A stretch of 64,000 bases of DNA from Halapricum hydrolyticum (GTDB lineage Archaea; Halobacteriota; Halobacteria; Halobacteriales; Haloarculaceae). The notes under the pieces were generated by a model. The model ran no database searches, was not told the DNA's origin, and saw only the letters and a list, made by a program, of their open reading frames with translations. Each line of letters begins with the position of its first letter. The stretch's first letter is position 1. Below, one piece after another: positions 51,276 to 60,421 of the stretch. The position numbers and the translations under genes are program-made. Location: the NCBI RefSeq assembly GCF_025517535.1, contig NZ_JAOPKC010000001.1:248001-312000 (forward strand). The letters are read 5' to 3'.

Positions 51276-52556
51276 ATGGAGTACAGTCACCGCTACCAAG
51301 CTTACCCGACAGACGAGGTAGCGGAGCGGCTGGAACACCATCTCGATGTGCATCGCCAACTCTACAACCACGTCCGCTAGGAGTACGAGAACAGCCCAGC
51401 GGACGACAAGCCAAGCGAGTACGACCAGAACAACAACCTCCCCGAGTGGAAACAGCGGTGGCCAATATTTGGTGAACTGCATTCGAAAGCCGCCCAAGCC
51501 ACCGTCGCCCGTTTCCACCACAATCTCACCGCCCTGAGCAAACTCAAGGAGAAGGGGTACAACGTCGGTCGGCTCACACGCCAAGCGCCCAGTGATTATC
51601 GAAGTGTGACGTACAACCAGAGTGGTTTCGACCTCGATGAAAAGAGGGGCCACGACACGGACGCCTACGTCCGCTTCAGTAAGATCGGCTGGGTGAAAAT
51701 CAGCTACTCGCGTCCAATCCCTGACCACGCCACGATCAAAAAGGAGACGACCGGCGAGTGGTTCGTCTCCTTCGGATTGGAAACAGATGCTGCCTTCTCC
51801 GAGAAGCCCGACATGGACTCGCTGGACGCGAGCAACAGCGTCGGTATCGACCTCGGCATTCTCAACTACATCCACACCTCGGACGGCACAACCGTGGAGT
51901 GGCTCGATCTCGAAGACGAATACGAGCGTCTGCGCCGCGAGCAACGCACCCTCTCACGGAAGGAGAAGGGGTCGAACAACTGGGAGAACCAACGCAAGCA
52001 GGTCGCCACGGTGAAGCGTCGAATTCGTCGCAAAGTGCTGGATTACCAGCACAAGATAACGACGTGTCTCGTCCGTGAGTACGACGCGGTGTTTGTCGAG
52101 GACTTAGACGTCACGGAGATGTTGGAGCAGTCGCACAACAGTCGCAACAAACAGGACGCGGCGTGGCGACAATTCATCACCTTACTCGAATACAAGGCCG
52201 ACCTGTACGGGTGTCACGTCGTGCAGGTCGAACCCGAGGGGACAACGAAAGCGTGCGCCCGGTGTGGCGTGGAGACGGCGAAGCCGATCTGGGTCAGGGA
52301 CCACTCCTGTCCAGCGTGCGGGTTCGAAACAGATAGAGATGCGAATGCGGCGATGAACGTCCTCAAGCGTGGATTTGCTGCATTAGGGCTGGGATGGCCC
52401 GAAGAAACGCCTGTCGAGACTGTGACCGTCCCCAGAAACTCTTCGAGTTTCTGGTGTGCGAACGAGAGCAAAGCTCTCGTTAACGCTACGGACACGGATG
52501 ACATCCATGAAGTGTCTGCAAGTCACGTCGTGGAAACAGGAAGTCTCGTCTCGTGA
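51276..52556 (+). pseudogene. tnpB: TnpB interrupted by a single amber codon
   Basis: From ATG 51276 the frame reads MEYSHRYQAYPTDEVAER with L-E-H-H-L-D-V-H-R-Q-L-Y-N-H-V-R, then TAG at 51378 where TAC/TAT is expected, and continues without fault to 52556. The rest is complete: RuvC Asp (VGIDLGILNY), Glu (VFVEDLDV), Asp (DRDANAAMNV) and the zinc finger CARCG...CPACG. One base change (TAC to TAG) would restore it. A GTG at 51606 could start a shorter form holding the catalytic core but not the N-terminal RNA-binding part. Confidence 0.85.
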
Positions 52557-52566
52557 GAGCAGGATT

Positions 52567-52588
52567 CCCCGCGCCACCGTGCGCGGGG
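52567..52588 (+). repeat. IS right-end hairpin with CACCGT loop
   Basis: Perfect 8-bp stem CCCCGCGC/GCGCGGGG around the loop CACCGT, 11 bases after the tnpB stop. It is followed by a separate foldback TTCAAGA/TCTTGAA (52594-52614) in the flank. Confidence 0.75.
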
Positions 52589-52622
52589 TAACATTCAAGA
52601 ATCGGTATCTTGAACATGAGAT

Positions 52623-52796
52623 ATGCTCGCCCTCCAGCTGTACGGCATCAATCCACTGGGAGAGCTGATACTCGCTGTCGTCGTTTCGATCGTGCTCGTG
52701 GCGATCGGCACGTACGTCGGCGTCCTCATGGCACTCCAGTCGTTCTTCGGAGAGTCGTCGTGGGAGGACGTGACCACGGTGAACCGAAACGAGTAG
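52623..52796 (+). CDS. Small single-span membrane protein
   Basis: 57 residues: MLALQLYGINPLGELILAVV and VSIVLVAIGTYVGVLMALQS make one long hydrophobic helix, followed by FFGESSWEDVTTVNRNE. It starts 34 bases after the IS right-end hairpin, so the insertion may have displaced its promoter. No family is recognised, but codon use and the clean membrane helix support a gene. Confidence 0.6.
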   Translation: MLALQLYGINPLGELILAVVVSIVLVAIGTYVGVLMALQSFFGESSWEDVTTVNRNE

Positions 52797-52870
52797 CCAT
52801 GGGCACGTCGGGGCCTCGTGAATCGATGTAGCCAGCAGTACCGCTCTGCTCGAAACGTTCACCGGTCGGA

Positions 52871-54256
52871 TTAGGACAGCGCGTTCTCGACGGCACTGGC
52901 GACAGAGCGCGCCTTCGTCGCCAGTTTCTCGGACACGTCGCCCGCCTCGACGGCCGCGTCGAGTTCGTCGTCGTCGACCCGTTCGACCGTGCCGTCGGCG
53001 TGTTTGAGGACGTCGACGTGCAGGTCGACGTACCTGACGCTCCCGGGGAAGATCTCGACCGGCGTGCAGACGTTGACGTAGGTGCCGCGCGTCTCGCCGT
53101 CCGCGCCCTTATAGATCGTCGGATACCACCACTTGCCCTCGGTGAACTTCGTCCGGGCGACGTCGCCGGCCCGTCGCTCGATCCCGAGTCCGTCGTAGGT
53201 GCCGCCGGGGGACATCTCGCGTTCGACCCAGACCGTCCCCGAAGGGTCGTACTCAGTCACCTTGCCCCGACCGAGACGGATACAGTGGCCCGCGGGCTTG
53301 CCGTGGTCGATTGCGACCGTGTCTCCTTCCGTTGGGCCGAACTGCCGAGAGACGGCCTCGAAGGGGAACTCGCCGTCGCCGTCACAGACGGCCTCGACGA
53401 AGTCGACGGCAGCACTCGCGCGCTCGTCGCCGGCCTTGATCCGGTGGTGGCCGGTCATCGTCGTCGTCACCGCGTCCCGGTGGTCGTCCAGTTCGAAGCG
53501 CGATTCGCGCCCGAACCACGCCCAGACTGTCGGTTGTCCCTCGAAGACGGTCCGGGGCGTCTCCCCGGTCGGCTCCGTTTCATCGAGGGCGTCGTCGAGT
53601 TCTTCGGCGCGTTCGACGGCGGTTTCCAGCGCGTCGCCGAGGGCGTCGAGGCCGGCGTCGTCGGCAGCGCGACTCCACTTCGCGCGCCAGCCTTCCGGTG
53701 GCTCGGTCGAGAGGAGATCCGCGAGTTCCGGACTGCCGCGACTGTCGACCGCTCCGTCTCGAACGAGCGTGACCAGCGGGCGCTGGACGCGCACCGTCGA
53801 ATCCACGACCGGCCGGCCGTCGTCCCAGGGCGGCCGGGGTTCGACTACCTGTACCCGGACGGTGTCGCCCGTATCGACGTGGTCGTCGGTGTTCGAGAAC
53901 GGCAGAAAGCCCGAGCGCTCGCCCAGGTCGACGAACGCACCGCCGCTGTTCGTCTCGGCGATCGTCGCGTCCCAGACCGAACCGCGGGCGGCCGGATCGC
54001 GCCAGGCCAGCGTGTCCACGTCGATCGCGGCGAGTGACGCTCGTACCTCGGGGGCGGCCGGTCCGACGACGCCGACGCCCTGTCGATCGTCGCTCGCGAA
54101 CAGCGTCGCCTCCGCCGGAGCGAGGTCGAACGCCCGATCGAAGCGGTCTTCGATCGGGGGCGAGGGCTGGACGATCTCGAACCCCTCGCTCGCGAGCAGG
54201 CGGGTCAATGCGGTCGTATAGATCCCCCGGATCTTCACACGGGACGTGTCACTCAT
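52871..54256 (-). CDS. fau1: Probable ribonuclease FAU-1
   Basis: 461 residues. An S1-like RNA-binding region (SGFLPFSNTDDHVDTGDTV) near residues 105-140, a long middle region, and the C-terminal DUF402 domain (GTVWVEREMSPGGTYDGLG; GKWWYPTIYKGADGETRGTY; VEIFPGSVRYVDLHVDV). That order is FAU-1, a protein related to RNase E/G that cuts AU-rich RNA in Pyrococcus. The Sec61-beta gene is upstream on the same strand. Confidence 0.88.
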   Translation of the reverse strand: MSDTSRVKIRGIYTTALTRLLASEGFEIVQPSPPIEDRFDRAFDLAPAEATLFASDDRQGVGVVGPAAPEVRASLAAIDVDTLAWRDPAARGSVWDATIAETNSGGAFVDLGERSGFLPFSNTDDHVDTGDTVRVQVVEPRPPWDDGRPVVDSTVRVQRPLVTLVRDGAVDSRGSPELADLLSTEPPEGWRAKWSRAADDAGLDALGDALETAVERAEELDDALDETEPTGETPRTVFEGQPTVWAWFGRESRFELDDHRDAVTTTMTGHHRIKAGDERASAAVDFVEAVCDGDGEFPFEAVSRQFGPTEGDTVAIDHGKPAGHCIRLGRGKVTEYDPSGTVWVEREMSPGGTYDGLGIERRAGDVARTKFTEGKWWYPTIYKGADGETRGTYVNVCTPVEIFPGSVRYVDLHVDVLKHADGTVERVDDDELDAAVEAGDVSEKLATKARSVASAVENALS

Positions 54257-54341
54257 GTGTCGATAGGACGAAGTCAGTACTGCGAGTCCGATTCATCGGT
54301 GTTCGATTCGCGGCCCGAGGTTGAAAACGCCGCGGTTGCGA

Positions 54342-54497
54342 TTACAGCGCGTTCAGGACGAGAACGAGCACGCCGAACATCGCGCCGAACGCGACCACGG
54401 ATCGAGGGTCCATCGTGATCGCGTTTCGGTCTTCGGCGTCGAAGTACCGGACGAGGCCGGCACTGGACATCAGTCCGCCGCTATCGCTAGAGCTCAT
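54342..54497 (-). CDS. secG: Preprotein translocase subunit Sec61-beta
   Basis: 51 residues from ATG 54497. A short Ser/Gly-rich start (MSSSDSGGLMSSAGLVRYFD) is followed by D-A-E-D-R-N-A-I and one C-terminal helix (VVAFGAMFGVLVLVLNAL), the hallmark of archaeal Sec61-beta, the small tail-anchored part of the SecYEG-type channel. A longer frame to 54545 is not supported. Confidence 0.9.
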   Translation of the reverse strand: MSSSDSGGLMSSAGLVRYFDAEDRNAITMDPRSVVAFGAMFGVLVLVLNAL

Positions 54498-54590
54498 ACC
54501 CGCTATTCCGTGATTCGGGGAAGTAAGTGTTTCGACCTCGACCACCGATCGGACGTCGGGTCCGAGGCGAGTGCCCGACAGGAACGCTGC

Positions 54591-55733
54591 TTACAGTTCG
54601 CCGAGTTTCCGGAGCACCTGTCCGCGGTACTCCTCGTCGCTTTCGATCCCTTTCCGTTCGAGGACGTTCCGCTGGAGTTTGTCGAGTGCGACGTTGAACG
54701 CGGTCTCCGCGCCGTATCCTTCACCGGATCCGGGGATCTGTCCTTTGTTGGTTCGCAGACGGATCTGACACTGGATCAGCGGTGTCCCGCGGAGCTTCTC
54801 CTTGTGCTCGTGGAACCGCACGTGTGCGTGGTGAACCTGCATGTCCTGGTACTTGTCGGCGACTTCCTCGATGCCGATCCGGATGTCCTCACGCGAGATC
54901 GTGTCCAGGAGATTGATGTTGGTGATCTGGACGTCCATGTGGTTCTCTTCGGTGAACGTCAACGCCCGGAGGACGTCGGTCTTGGTGATGATGCCCGCGA
55001 CGAGCGACGGGTCCTCTTCAGGCGTGACGACCAGTCCCGCGTAGTCGTTGTCGAGCATCGTCTCGACGGCGTCTTTGACCGACGCGTCGAGCGTCGTCGT
55101 CTCGACGGGACTACTCATCGCGTCGTAGATCGGCAGATCGAGGATGCGGTCGACGTCGCCCGCCCGCTCGCCGACGGTCGACTTGTCCATGTCGCGCACA
55201 ACGACGTCGACGATGTCGTGGCGGGTGACCATTCCGGAAAGACGGCCATCCTCGTCTACGACCGGGAGGCGGGAGATCCCGTTCTCGCGAAGGTGGTTGA
55301 TCGCCTGTCCGATCTGTGCCCCCTGGTCGATCGAGATGACGTTCTCGGTGTAGATCTGCTCGACAGTCAGCGCACCGAGGTTCTCCAGGACGGCCTCGAG
55401 GATGGCGTCGTCGGTCACGACGCCCCACAGGCGATCGGCCTCGAACACCGGTGCGACTTTGATCCCGCTCTCGACGAGGACGCGGGCAGTCTCGCGAACG
55501 TCCGCCGTCCGCTCGATCTTCGGGGCGTGCTGGGTCATTGCACTGGCTTTGGTTTGGTCCTCGACGTGCGACTGTACCAGCTGTTTCTGGGTGATAACGC
55601 CCTCGTAGCCGCCGTCGTTCGTCACGATGATTCCCTTGGGATTCTCGCGCTCGAAGATCGAACGGACTTTCCCGAGGCGTTCGTCAACGTCGACTGCGAC
55701 GTATTCGCTGGTAGCAATATCAGCAATATCCAT
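54591..55733 (-). CDS. Four-CBS-domain protein with HPF-like C-terminal domain
   Basis: 380 residues from ATG 55733. Four CBS motifs in two pairs: VAVDVDERLGKVRSIF and IERTADVRETARVL, then VISIDQGAQIGQAI and ETTTLDASVKDAV, each with the G-(I/V)-(V/I)-T close. The C-terminal 100 residues (MDVQITNINLLDTISREDIR; HAHVRFHEHKEKLRGTPL; GAETAFNVALDKLQRNVLER) resemble the S30AE/HPF fold, known for binding ribosomes. CBS pairs bind adenine nucleotides, so nucleotide-controlled ribosome binding is a possible role, but inferred. Confidence 0.82.
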   Translation of the reverse strand: MDIADIATSEYVAVDVDERLGKVRSIFERENPKGIIVTNDGGYEGVITQKQLVQSHVEDQTKASAMTQHAPKIERTADVRETARVLVESGIKVAPVFEADRLWGVVTDDAILEAVLENLGALTVEQIYTENVISIDQGAQIGQAINHLRENGISRLPVVDEDGRLSGMVTRHDIVDVVVRDMDKSTVGERAGDVDRILDLPIYDAMSSPVETTTLDASVKDAVETMLDNDYAGLVVTPEEDPSLVAGIITKTDVLRALTFTEENHMDVQITNINLLDTISREDIRIGIEEVADKYQDMQVHHAHVRFHEHKEKLRGTPLIQCQIRLRTNKGQIPGSGEGYGAETAFNVALDKLQRNVLERKGIESDEEYRGQVLRKLGEL

Positions 55734-55912
55734 CGTACACCTAGAGATAGGTTGCCAAGGGTAATCAAAGTTAACCTTGTTCCGGATCGCGGCGTCGACC
55801 CCGGATTCGAGCCGGGCGTCCAGACAGGCGACTGCGACTCTGACGCCCGGACGAGCGACTACGACTCGAACAATCGTCACTCTCAAGAGCGTCGGCGTCG
55901 GGAATACGTTCG

Positions 55913-56827
55913 ATGCGTCACGAGCACATCATCAGCGCGAAACAGCTCTCCAGGGCGGACATAGAGGAGGTGCTGGATCACGCTGCCGAGATCGCGGCCG
56001 ATCCGGCGGCCTACGCGGATCGCCACGCCGGGAAGCTGCTCGGCTTGCTCTTTTTCGAGCCGAGCACGCGGACGAAGATGAGTTTCAGCGCGGCGATCAA
56101 GCGACTCGGCGGCGACGTCGTCGACATGGGGCCGGTGGAGTATTCGAGCGTCAAGAAAGGCGAGAGCCTCGCCGACACAGTGCGGGTCGTCGAGGGGTAC
56201 GCGGACGCACTGGTCATGCGCCACCCGAGCGAAGGGTCGGCACAGATGGCCACGGAGTTCGTCGACGTCCCCTTGCTGAACGGCGGCGACGGAGCCGGTC
56301 AGCACCCGACGCAGACCCTGCTCGACCTGTACACGATCCGGGAGAACGCGGGGCTGGACGACCTGTCGATCGGGATCATGGGCGATCTGAAGTACGGGCG
56401 GACGGTCCACTCGCTCGCGCACGCGTTGACGAATTTCGACACACACCAGCACTTCATCAGTCCTGAGAGCCTGCAACTGCCGCGTTCGGTCCGCTATGAC
56501 CTTCACGAGGAGGGCGCGACGATTCGGGAACACACGGAACTGGAAGAGATCCTGCCGTCGCTGGACGTGCTGTACGTCACGCGCATCCAGGAAGAGCGGT
56601 TCCCGGACGAAAACGAGTATCGTGAAGTCGCCGGCGAGTACCAGATCGACGCCGCCACGCTCGAAGCCGCGAGCGACGACCTGACCGTCATGCACCCGCT
56701 CCCGCGGGTCGACGAAATCGCGCACGACGTCGACGCGACCGAGCACGCGACGTTCTTCGAACAGGCGCACAACGGCGTGCCAGTCAGGATGGCACTGCTC
56801 GATCTCCTGCTGGAGGGGACACGATGA
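55913..56827 (+). CDS. pyrB: Aspartate carbamoyltransferase, catalytic chain
   Basis: 304 residues. Carbamoyl-phosphate loop FEPSTRTKMSF (about 50-60), SSVKKGESLADTV (the Lys-bearing loop), HPTQTLLDLYTI, and MHPLPRVDEI mark ATCase. It makes carbamoylaspartate, the first committed pyrimidine step. Its stop overlaps the pyrI start by 4 bases. Confidence 0.95.
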   Translation: MRHEHIISAKQLSRADIEEVLDHAAEIAADPAAYADRHAGKLLGLLFFEPSTRTKMSFSAAIKRLGGDVVDMGPVEYSSVKKGESLADTVRVVEGYADALVMRHPSEGSAQMATEFVDVPLLNGGDGAGQHPTQTLLDLYTIRENAGLDDLSIGIMGDLKYGRTVHSLAHALTNFDTHQHFISPESLQLPRSVRYDLHEEGATIREHTELEEILPSLDVLYVTRIQEERFPDENEYREVAGEYQIDAATLEAASDDLTVMHPLPRVDEIAHDVDATEHATFFEQAHNGVPVRMALLDLLLEGTR

Positions 56828-57288
56828 GCGACGATCAGAAACTCCGCGTCAGCAAGATCCACAACGGAACCGTCATCGACCACATCGCCGGCGGGCAGGC
56901 GCTGAACGTTCTCGCGATCCTCGGGATCGACGGTGCCGACGGCGAGCCGATCAGTATCGTGATGAACACGCCCAGCGACCGCCTGGGGACCAAAGACATC
57001 ATCAAAGTCGAGGGCCGGGAACTCAGCGAGGCCGAGGTCGACGTCCTCTCGCTGATCGCGCCGGCCGCGACGATCAACATCATCCGCGACTACGACGTCG
57101 TCGAGAAACACCGCGTGAACCGCCCCGAGGAAGTCGTCGGCGTGCTCGAATGTCCCAACCAGCACTGCATCACGACCGAGAACGAGCCGATCGACTCACA
57201 GTTCGAGGTTCTCGAAGACGGTGTGCGGTGTGCCTACTGCGATACGATCATCCGCGAAGATCTGGCCGCACACATCCTCGCCGGTTGA
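56824..57288 (+). CDS. pyrI: Aspartate carbamoyltransferase, regulatory chain
   Basis: 154 residues. The allosteric nucleotide domain has LRVSKIHNGTVIDHI and LNVLAILGI; the zinc domain has CPNQHC and CAYC, four Cys that hold the chain against PyrB. CTP inhibition is expected. Coupled with pyrB by a 4-base overlap. Confidence 0.95.
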   Translation: MSDDQKLRVSKIHNGTVIDHIAGGQALNVLAILGIDGADGEPISIVMNTPSDRLGTKDIIKVEGRELSEAEVDVLSLIAPAATINIIRDYDVVEKHRVNRPEEVVGVLECPNQHCITTENEPIDSQFEVLEDGVRCAYCDTIIREDLAAHILAG

Positions 57289-57319
57289 TCGACCACCCCA
57301 GGCTGCACGCGGATGTCGG

Positions 57320-58360
57320 TCAGGAAACCCTCACGTCCGCGATTTCGAACCGGGTACCACCGGCGTCGTTGTCGGTGACAGTGATCGTCCAGCCGGCGCT
57401 GTCGGCGATCTGTGAGACAATGTACAGCCCGAGACCGAGGCCGTCGTCGTCAGTCGAGTATCCCCTTTCGAAGACCGCGTCACGAGCGCCGTCGGGAATC
57501 CCCGGGCCGTCGTCGGCGACGTAAAACCCGTCCTGTTCGTCGAGTGCACCGACGGTGACAGTCACGTCCGGACCGGCGTGTTCCACGGCGTTGCGAAAGA
57601 GGTTCTCGAAGAGCTGGCGCAGACTCGACCGATCCGCCCTGATCGTCGCTTTTTCGACGGAGAGCGTCGCGTCTGCCGTTTCGACAGCTTCCCACGCCCC
57701 TCTTGCGACCGCTTTCAGGTCGAGTTGCTCCGTCGTTACGCCCGAGACGGCACCGCCCCGAACGACTGGCCCACCTTCGCTGAGTGCTGCCTGTAGGTCG
57801 TCGATCAACGCTTCCATCTCGCGTAACGACTTCTCGACTGCCTCGAGATGTTCATCCTCGCGTTTCGTCTTCGCGAGTTCGAGATGTCCGGCGGCTACCT
57901 CGATCGGATTGCGCAAATCGTGTGAGAGGACGCCCGAGAACTCTTCCAGCCGGTCTTTCTGGTCGCGGAGATCTTGCTCGCGACGTTTGCGATCGGTGAT
58001 GTCCCATGCCACACCGACCAGGAGAGGATCGCCGTCAGTCTCCATCAGGTACGCATCGATGTGTACCCATTTCGCGCCGCAGTGATCCGGATGCGTCCGA
58101 AAATCGACGCCGAACTGTGTTCTCTCTCTGTCGAATATCTGCCGATACAGCGGCTCGACCTCGGGGAGATCATCGGGATGGACGCCGCGCTCGAAAAACG
58201 ACGAGATGTCGTCTATCTCTCGAATGACGCTCTCGAGTGGGGGGATGTTCCCCACTTTCGCGACGACGTCTTTCGTGTCTGTGTCGACAGCCCACACCAC
58301 CGCGTTTGCACGCTTCAGGGCGACTGCCACGTACTCCGGGATCGCCCCGTTCCGAGCCAT
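57320..58360 (-). CDS. PAS-domain sensor histidine kinase
   Basis: 346 residues from ATG 58360. A PAS domain (about 15-135, ending LVGVAWDITDRKRREQDL) precedes the dimerisation helix with SHDLRNPIEVAAGHLE (phospho-accepting His). The ATPase domain has the N box NLFRNAVEHAG, G1 DDGPGIP and G2 GLGLGLYI. No membrane span is seen, so it senses inside the cell. Its response regulator is not adjacent; the lone receiver at 42270 is one candidate. It converges on pyrI. Confidence 0.9.
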   Translation of the reverse strand: MARNGAIPEYVAVALKRANAVVWAVDTDTKDVVAKVGNIPPLESVIREIDDISSFFERGVHPDDLPEVEPLYRQIFDRERTQFGVDFRTHPDHCGAKWVHIDAYLMETDGDPLLVGVAWDITDRKRREQDLRDQKDRLEEFSGVLSHDLRNPIEVAAGHLELAKTKREDEHLEAVEKSLREMEALIDDLQAALSEGGPVVRGGAVSGVTTEQLDLKAVARGAWEAVETADATLSVEKATIRADRSSLRQLFENLFRNAVEHAGPDVTVTVGALDEQDGFYVADDGPGIPDGARDAVFERGYSTDDDGLGLGLYIVSQIADSAGWTITVTDNDAGGTRFEIADVRVS

Positions 58361-58494
58361 TATCCATAATATATTATCATGAACAATGGGCGTTTCGGTG
58401 GATTTCAATCTGCTTGGGCGTTCGGGTCAGACACGACAGTGGGACGGAAGTCCGAGGGGAAAGATTTTATCGCGGCAGGTCGTTTTCTCGATTG

Positions 58495-58569
58495 ATGTCT
58501 ACGAAAGCGAAAGTCGTGATCGCCCTGATCGCCCTCGTAGTGGTGTACAAACTCGCAATCAAGGACTAG
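58495..58569 (+). CDS. 24-residue membrane microprotein
   Basis: MSTKAKVVIALIALVVVYKL and A-I-K-D: a basic start, one hydrophobic helix and a charged end. The TATA element ATTTTATC (58464-58471) is 28 bases before the ATG, exactly right for a leaderless message, which is the main support. It is divergent from the kinase gene. No family is assigned. Confidence 0.6.
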   Translation: MSTKAKVVIALIALVVVYKLAIKD

Positions 58570-58623
58570 CACGTCCGTTGCTTCGAGCGTGACTGACTTG
58601 CCGCAGGCTCCCCTGGTGGGGGT

Positions 58624-59454
58624 ATGGTCGGCATCGTCACGCGAAACGAACCCGAACTGTCGTGGTCGGGGTTCGACCGCGCCTTCTACGAACAGAAATC
58701 CGCCAGCGGCCGCGCCAGCGAGTCCACGGCCGACGGGATCAACACTCTCGCGTGCTTCGCTGACGACACGACGATTCGGGACCGACCGGAACTCGCCGCG
58801 CGTTCCCGGGACGGCCAGCCGGCGACCAGCGAGCACCCGACTCTCGATCAGTCGTACGTCTGCCCCACTCACGAGTCCTACCGCGAGGGGCTGCTGAAGA
58901 TGATCGGAGACGCCGGCCGAGCGAGCGGCGACGTGCGACTCGACGATATCGGCTTTCCGCGGGCCGAGTTCTGTCACTGTGAGCGCTGCGACCGACGATT
59001 TGCCGCAAGCGAGTACGCTGACCGTCCGGCCTGGCGTGCGAGCGTCGTCACCGACTTCGTCGCGGCGGCACGCGAGCGCGTGCCCGGCGACCTGCTCGTC
59101 GGGCTTTTCCCTGATCCGTATCCCGCCCATCTCTACGAGCGGTCTGGGATCGACCTCGAGGCGCTCGAACCGATGGTCGAGGAGTTCGTCGTCCCGCTGT
59201 ACGACACGAGCTACGGGACGACCTACTGGCTCGAATCGATCGCGAGCGGATTCGCCGACCGTCTCGACGCTCGCGTGAGCGTCGAGCTGTACGCGGGCGT
59301 CGAGATCGACCCCCTGCTGGCAGCGACTGCCGCCGTCGAACCGCACGCCGACGCGGTGCTGTACGGCTACGACGCCAGCACGGCCAGGGCAGCGATAAGA
59401 CGGCGCAATGCCGACTCGCGCGGCGGCGTCACGCACCGACCGGACGACGTCTAG
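58624..59454 (+). CDS. Conserved hypothetical protein, possible TIM-barrel
   Basis: 276 residues from ATG 58624. The segments VRLDDIGFPRAEFCHCERC, GDLLVGLFPDPYPAHLYERS, VVPLYDTSYGTTYWL and RVSVELYAGVEIDP read like the strands of a glycosidase-type TIM barrel, with a C-x-C-x2-C cluster around residues 118-123 that may bind metal. No catalytic pair can be named with confidence. It may be read from the same promoter region as the microprotein. Confidence 0.65.
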   Translation: MVGIVTRNEPELSWSGFDRAFYEQKSASGRASESTADGINTLACFADDTTIRDRPELAARSRDGQPATSEHPTLDQSYVCPTHESYREGLLKMIGDAGRASGDVRLDDIGFPRAEFCHCERCDRRFAASEYADRPAWRASVVTDFVAAARERVPGDLLVGLFPDPYPAHLYERSGIDLEALEPMVEEFVVPLYDTSYGTTYWLESIASGFADRLDARVSVELYAGVEIDPLLAATAAVEPHADAVLYGYDASTARAAIRRRNADSRGGVTHRPDDV

Positions 59455-59492
59455 TCGCCGCCGAGGTTCACGACAGCCGTGATCGACGACGC

Positions 59493-60047
59493 CTAGTCGT
59501 CTTCGAGCCAGGACTGCAGGACGGACCGGTCGCGGGCGTCGTCGGGGAGCGTCTCGAACCAGCGCGCCCGGACGATCTCGCCGTCGGGATCTTCGACGGT
59601 CAGTTCCGTCGTTTCGGCCTCGGCCTCGTATATCGGTAATACGCCCCAGGTCGTGTGTCCGTCGCCGTGGAACTCGACGCGCCCGAGCAATGCGAGTCCG
59701 TCAAACGTGGCCTCGATCCCCGCCTCTTCGGTGAGTTCGCGCCGGGCAGCCGCCTCGAAGGACTCCTCGCCGTCGACTTCGCCGCCGGGCAACACCCACA
59801 TGTCGACGTCGCGGTGACGGACGAGCAGGACCGCCCCGTTGTCGTCGGTCACCAGCGCGTGTGCGCCGTAGGGGAGGCCGTTCTCGCTGATCCGCTGAGC
59901 GACCGTCCGGAACCGCCGTCGTGAGACCCACCGCGTCTTCGTGAACTCGGTGATGCCGTCGTGGGCCGACTGTAGTTGGTGGTGGGTCTGCTCGGCCTGC
60001 TGGTCGGCCTCGTCGGCCAGGTACCACAGGTTGTCGACGGCCGTCAT
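59493..60047 (-). CDS. NUDIX hydrolase
   Basis: 184 residues from ATG 60047 (MTAVDNLWYLADEADQQAEQ). The Nudix box GGEVDGEESFEAAARRELTEEAGIE is present as G-x5-E-x7-R-E-x2-E-E-x-G. A helical N-terminal domain of about 60 residues precedes it, as in other haloarchaeal members. An earlier ATG (60122) lies upstream of the predicted transcription start. It would hydrolyse a nucleoside diphosphate linked to another group; substrate unknown. Confidence 0.87.
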   Translation of the reverse strand: MTAVDNLWYLADEADQQAEQTHHQLQSAHDGITEFTKTRWVSRRRFRTVAQRISENGLPYGAHALVTDDNGAVLLVRHRDVDMWVLPGGEVDGEESFEAAARRELTEEAGIEATFDGLALLGRVEFHGDGHTTWGVLPIYEAEAETTELTVEDPDGEIVRARWFETLPDDARDRSVLQSWLEDD

Positions 60048-60197
60048 CGCCCTGAGGGAGACGAGCGTCTTCGTGACTGCAAGCGACCGCCGGCGACGCG
60101 TGTGACAATCATACGTGTCCATAGCACGGAGAGCAGTATAAGTCTTCGACCACGGCGAATCAGTCCCTTTTTTACCGGCCCCGAAGAACGACTGTCC

Positions 60198-60413
60198 ATG
60201 AGCTTCGAAGAAGACGACCGTGTGATTCTGCACGACGAACACAGCGACCACGACGGCGAAGTCGGAACCGTTACACAGAAGATGGAGACGATGTTCGGCG
60301 ACGCAAACTACGTCGTCAGTTTCGAGGAGGGCCAGGAACAGGGTGTGCCCGAGGACAACCTCGAACCCGCCGAAGAAGACGACGAGACCGGCGAAGACGA
60401 CGAAGACGACTGA
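60198..60413 (+). CDS. Small acidic protein, KOW-like
   Basis: 71 residues from ATG 60198. The first 50 form a small beta barrel (DRVILHDEHSDHDGEVGTV; NYVVSFEEGQEQGVPEDNL) and the last 20 are Glu/Asp only. The TATA-like TTTTTTACC (60168-60176) is 27 bases before the ATG. It lies just before the RNA-binding/RNase P genes, which it may accompany. Function unknown. Confidence 0.75.
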   Translation: MSFEEDDRVILHDEHSDHDGEVGTVTQKMETMFGDANYVVSFEEGQEQGVPEDNLEPAEEDDETGEDDEDD

Positions 60414-60421
60414 ACCTGTCG

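Noticed and set aside
54321..55964. 547-codon plus-strand frame across Sec61-beta, CBS gene and pyrB start
   Set aside because: Antisense shadow of conserved genes; no domain pattern and no promoter.
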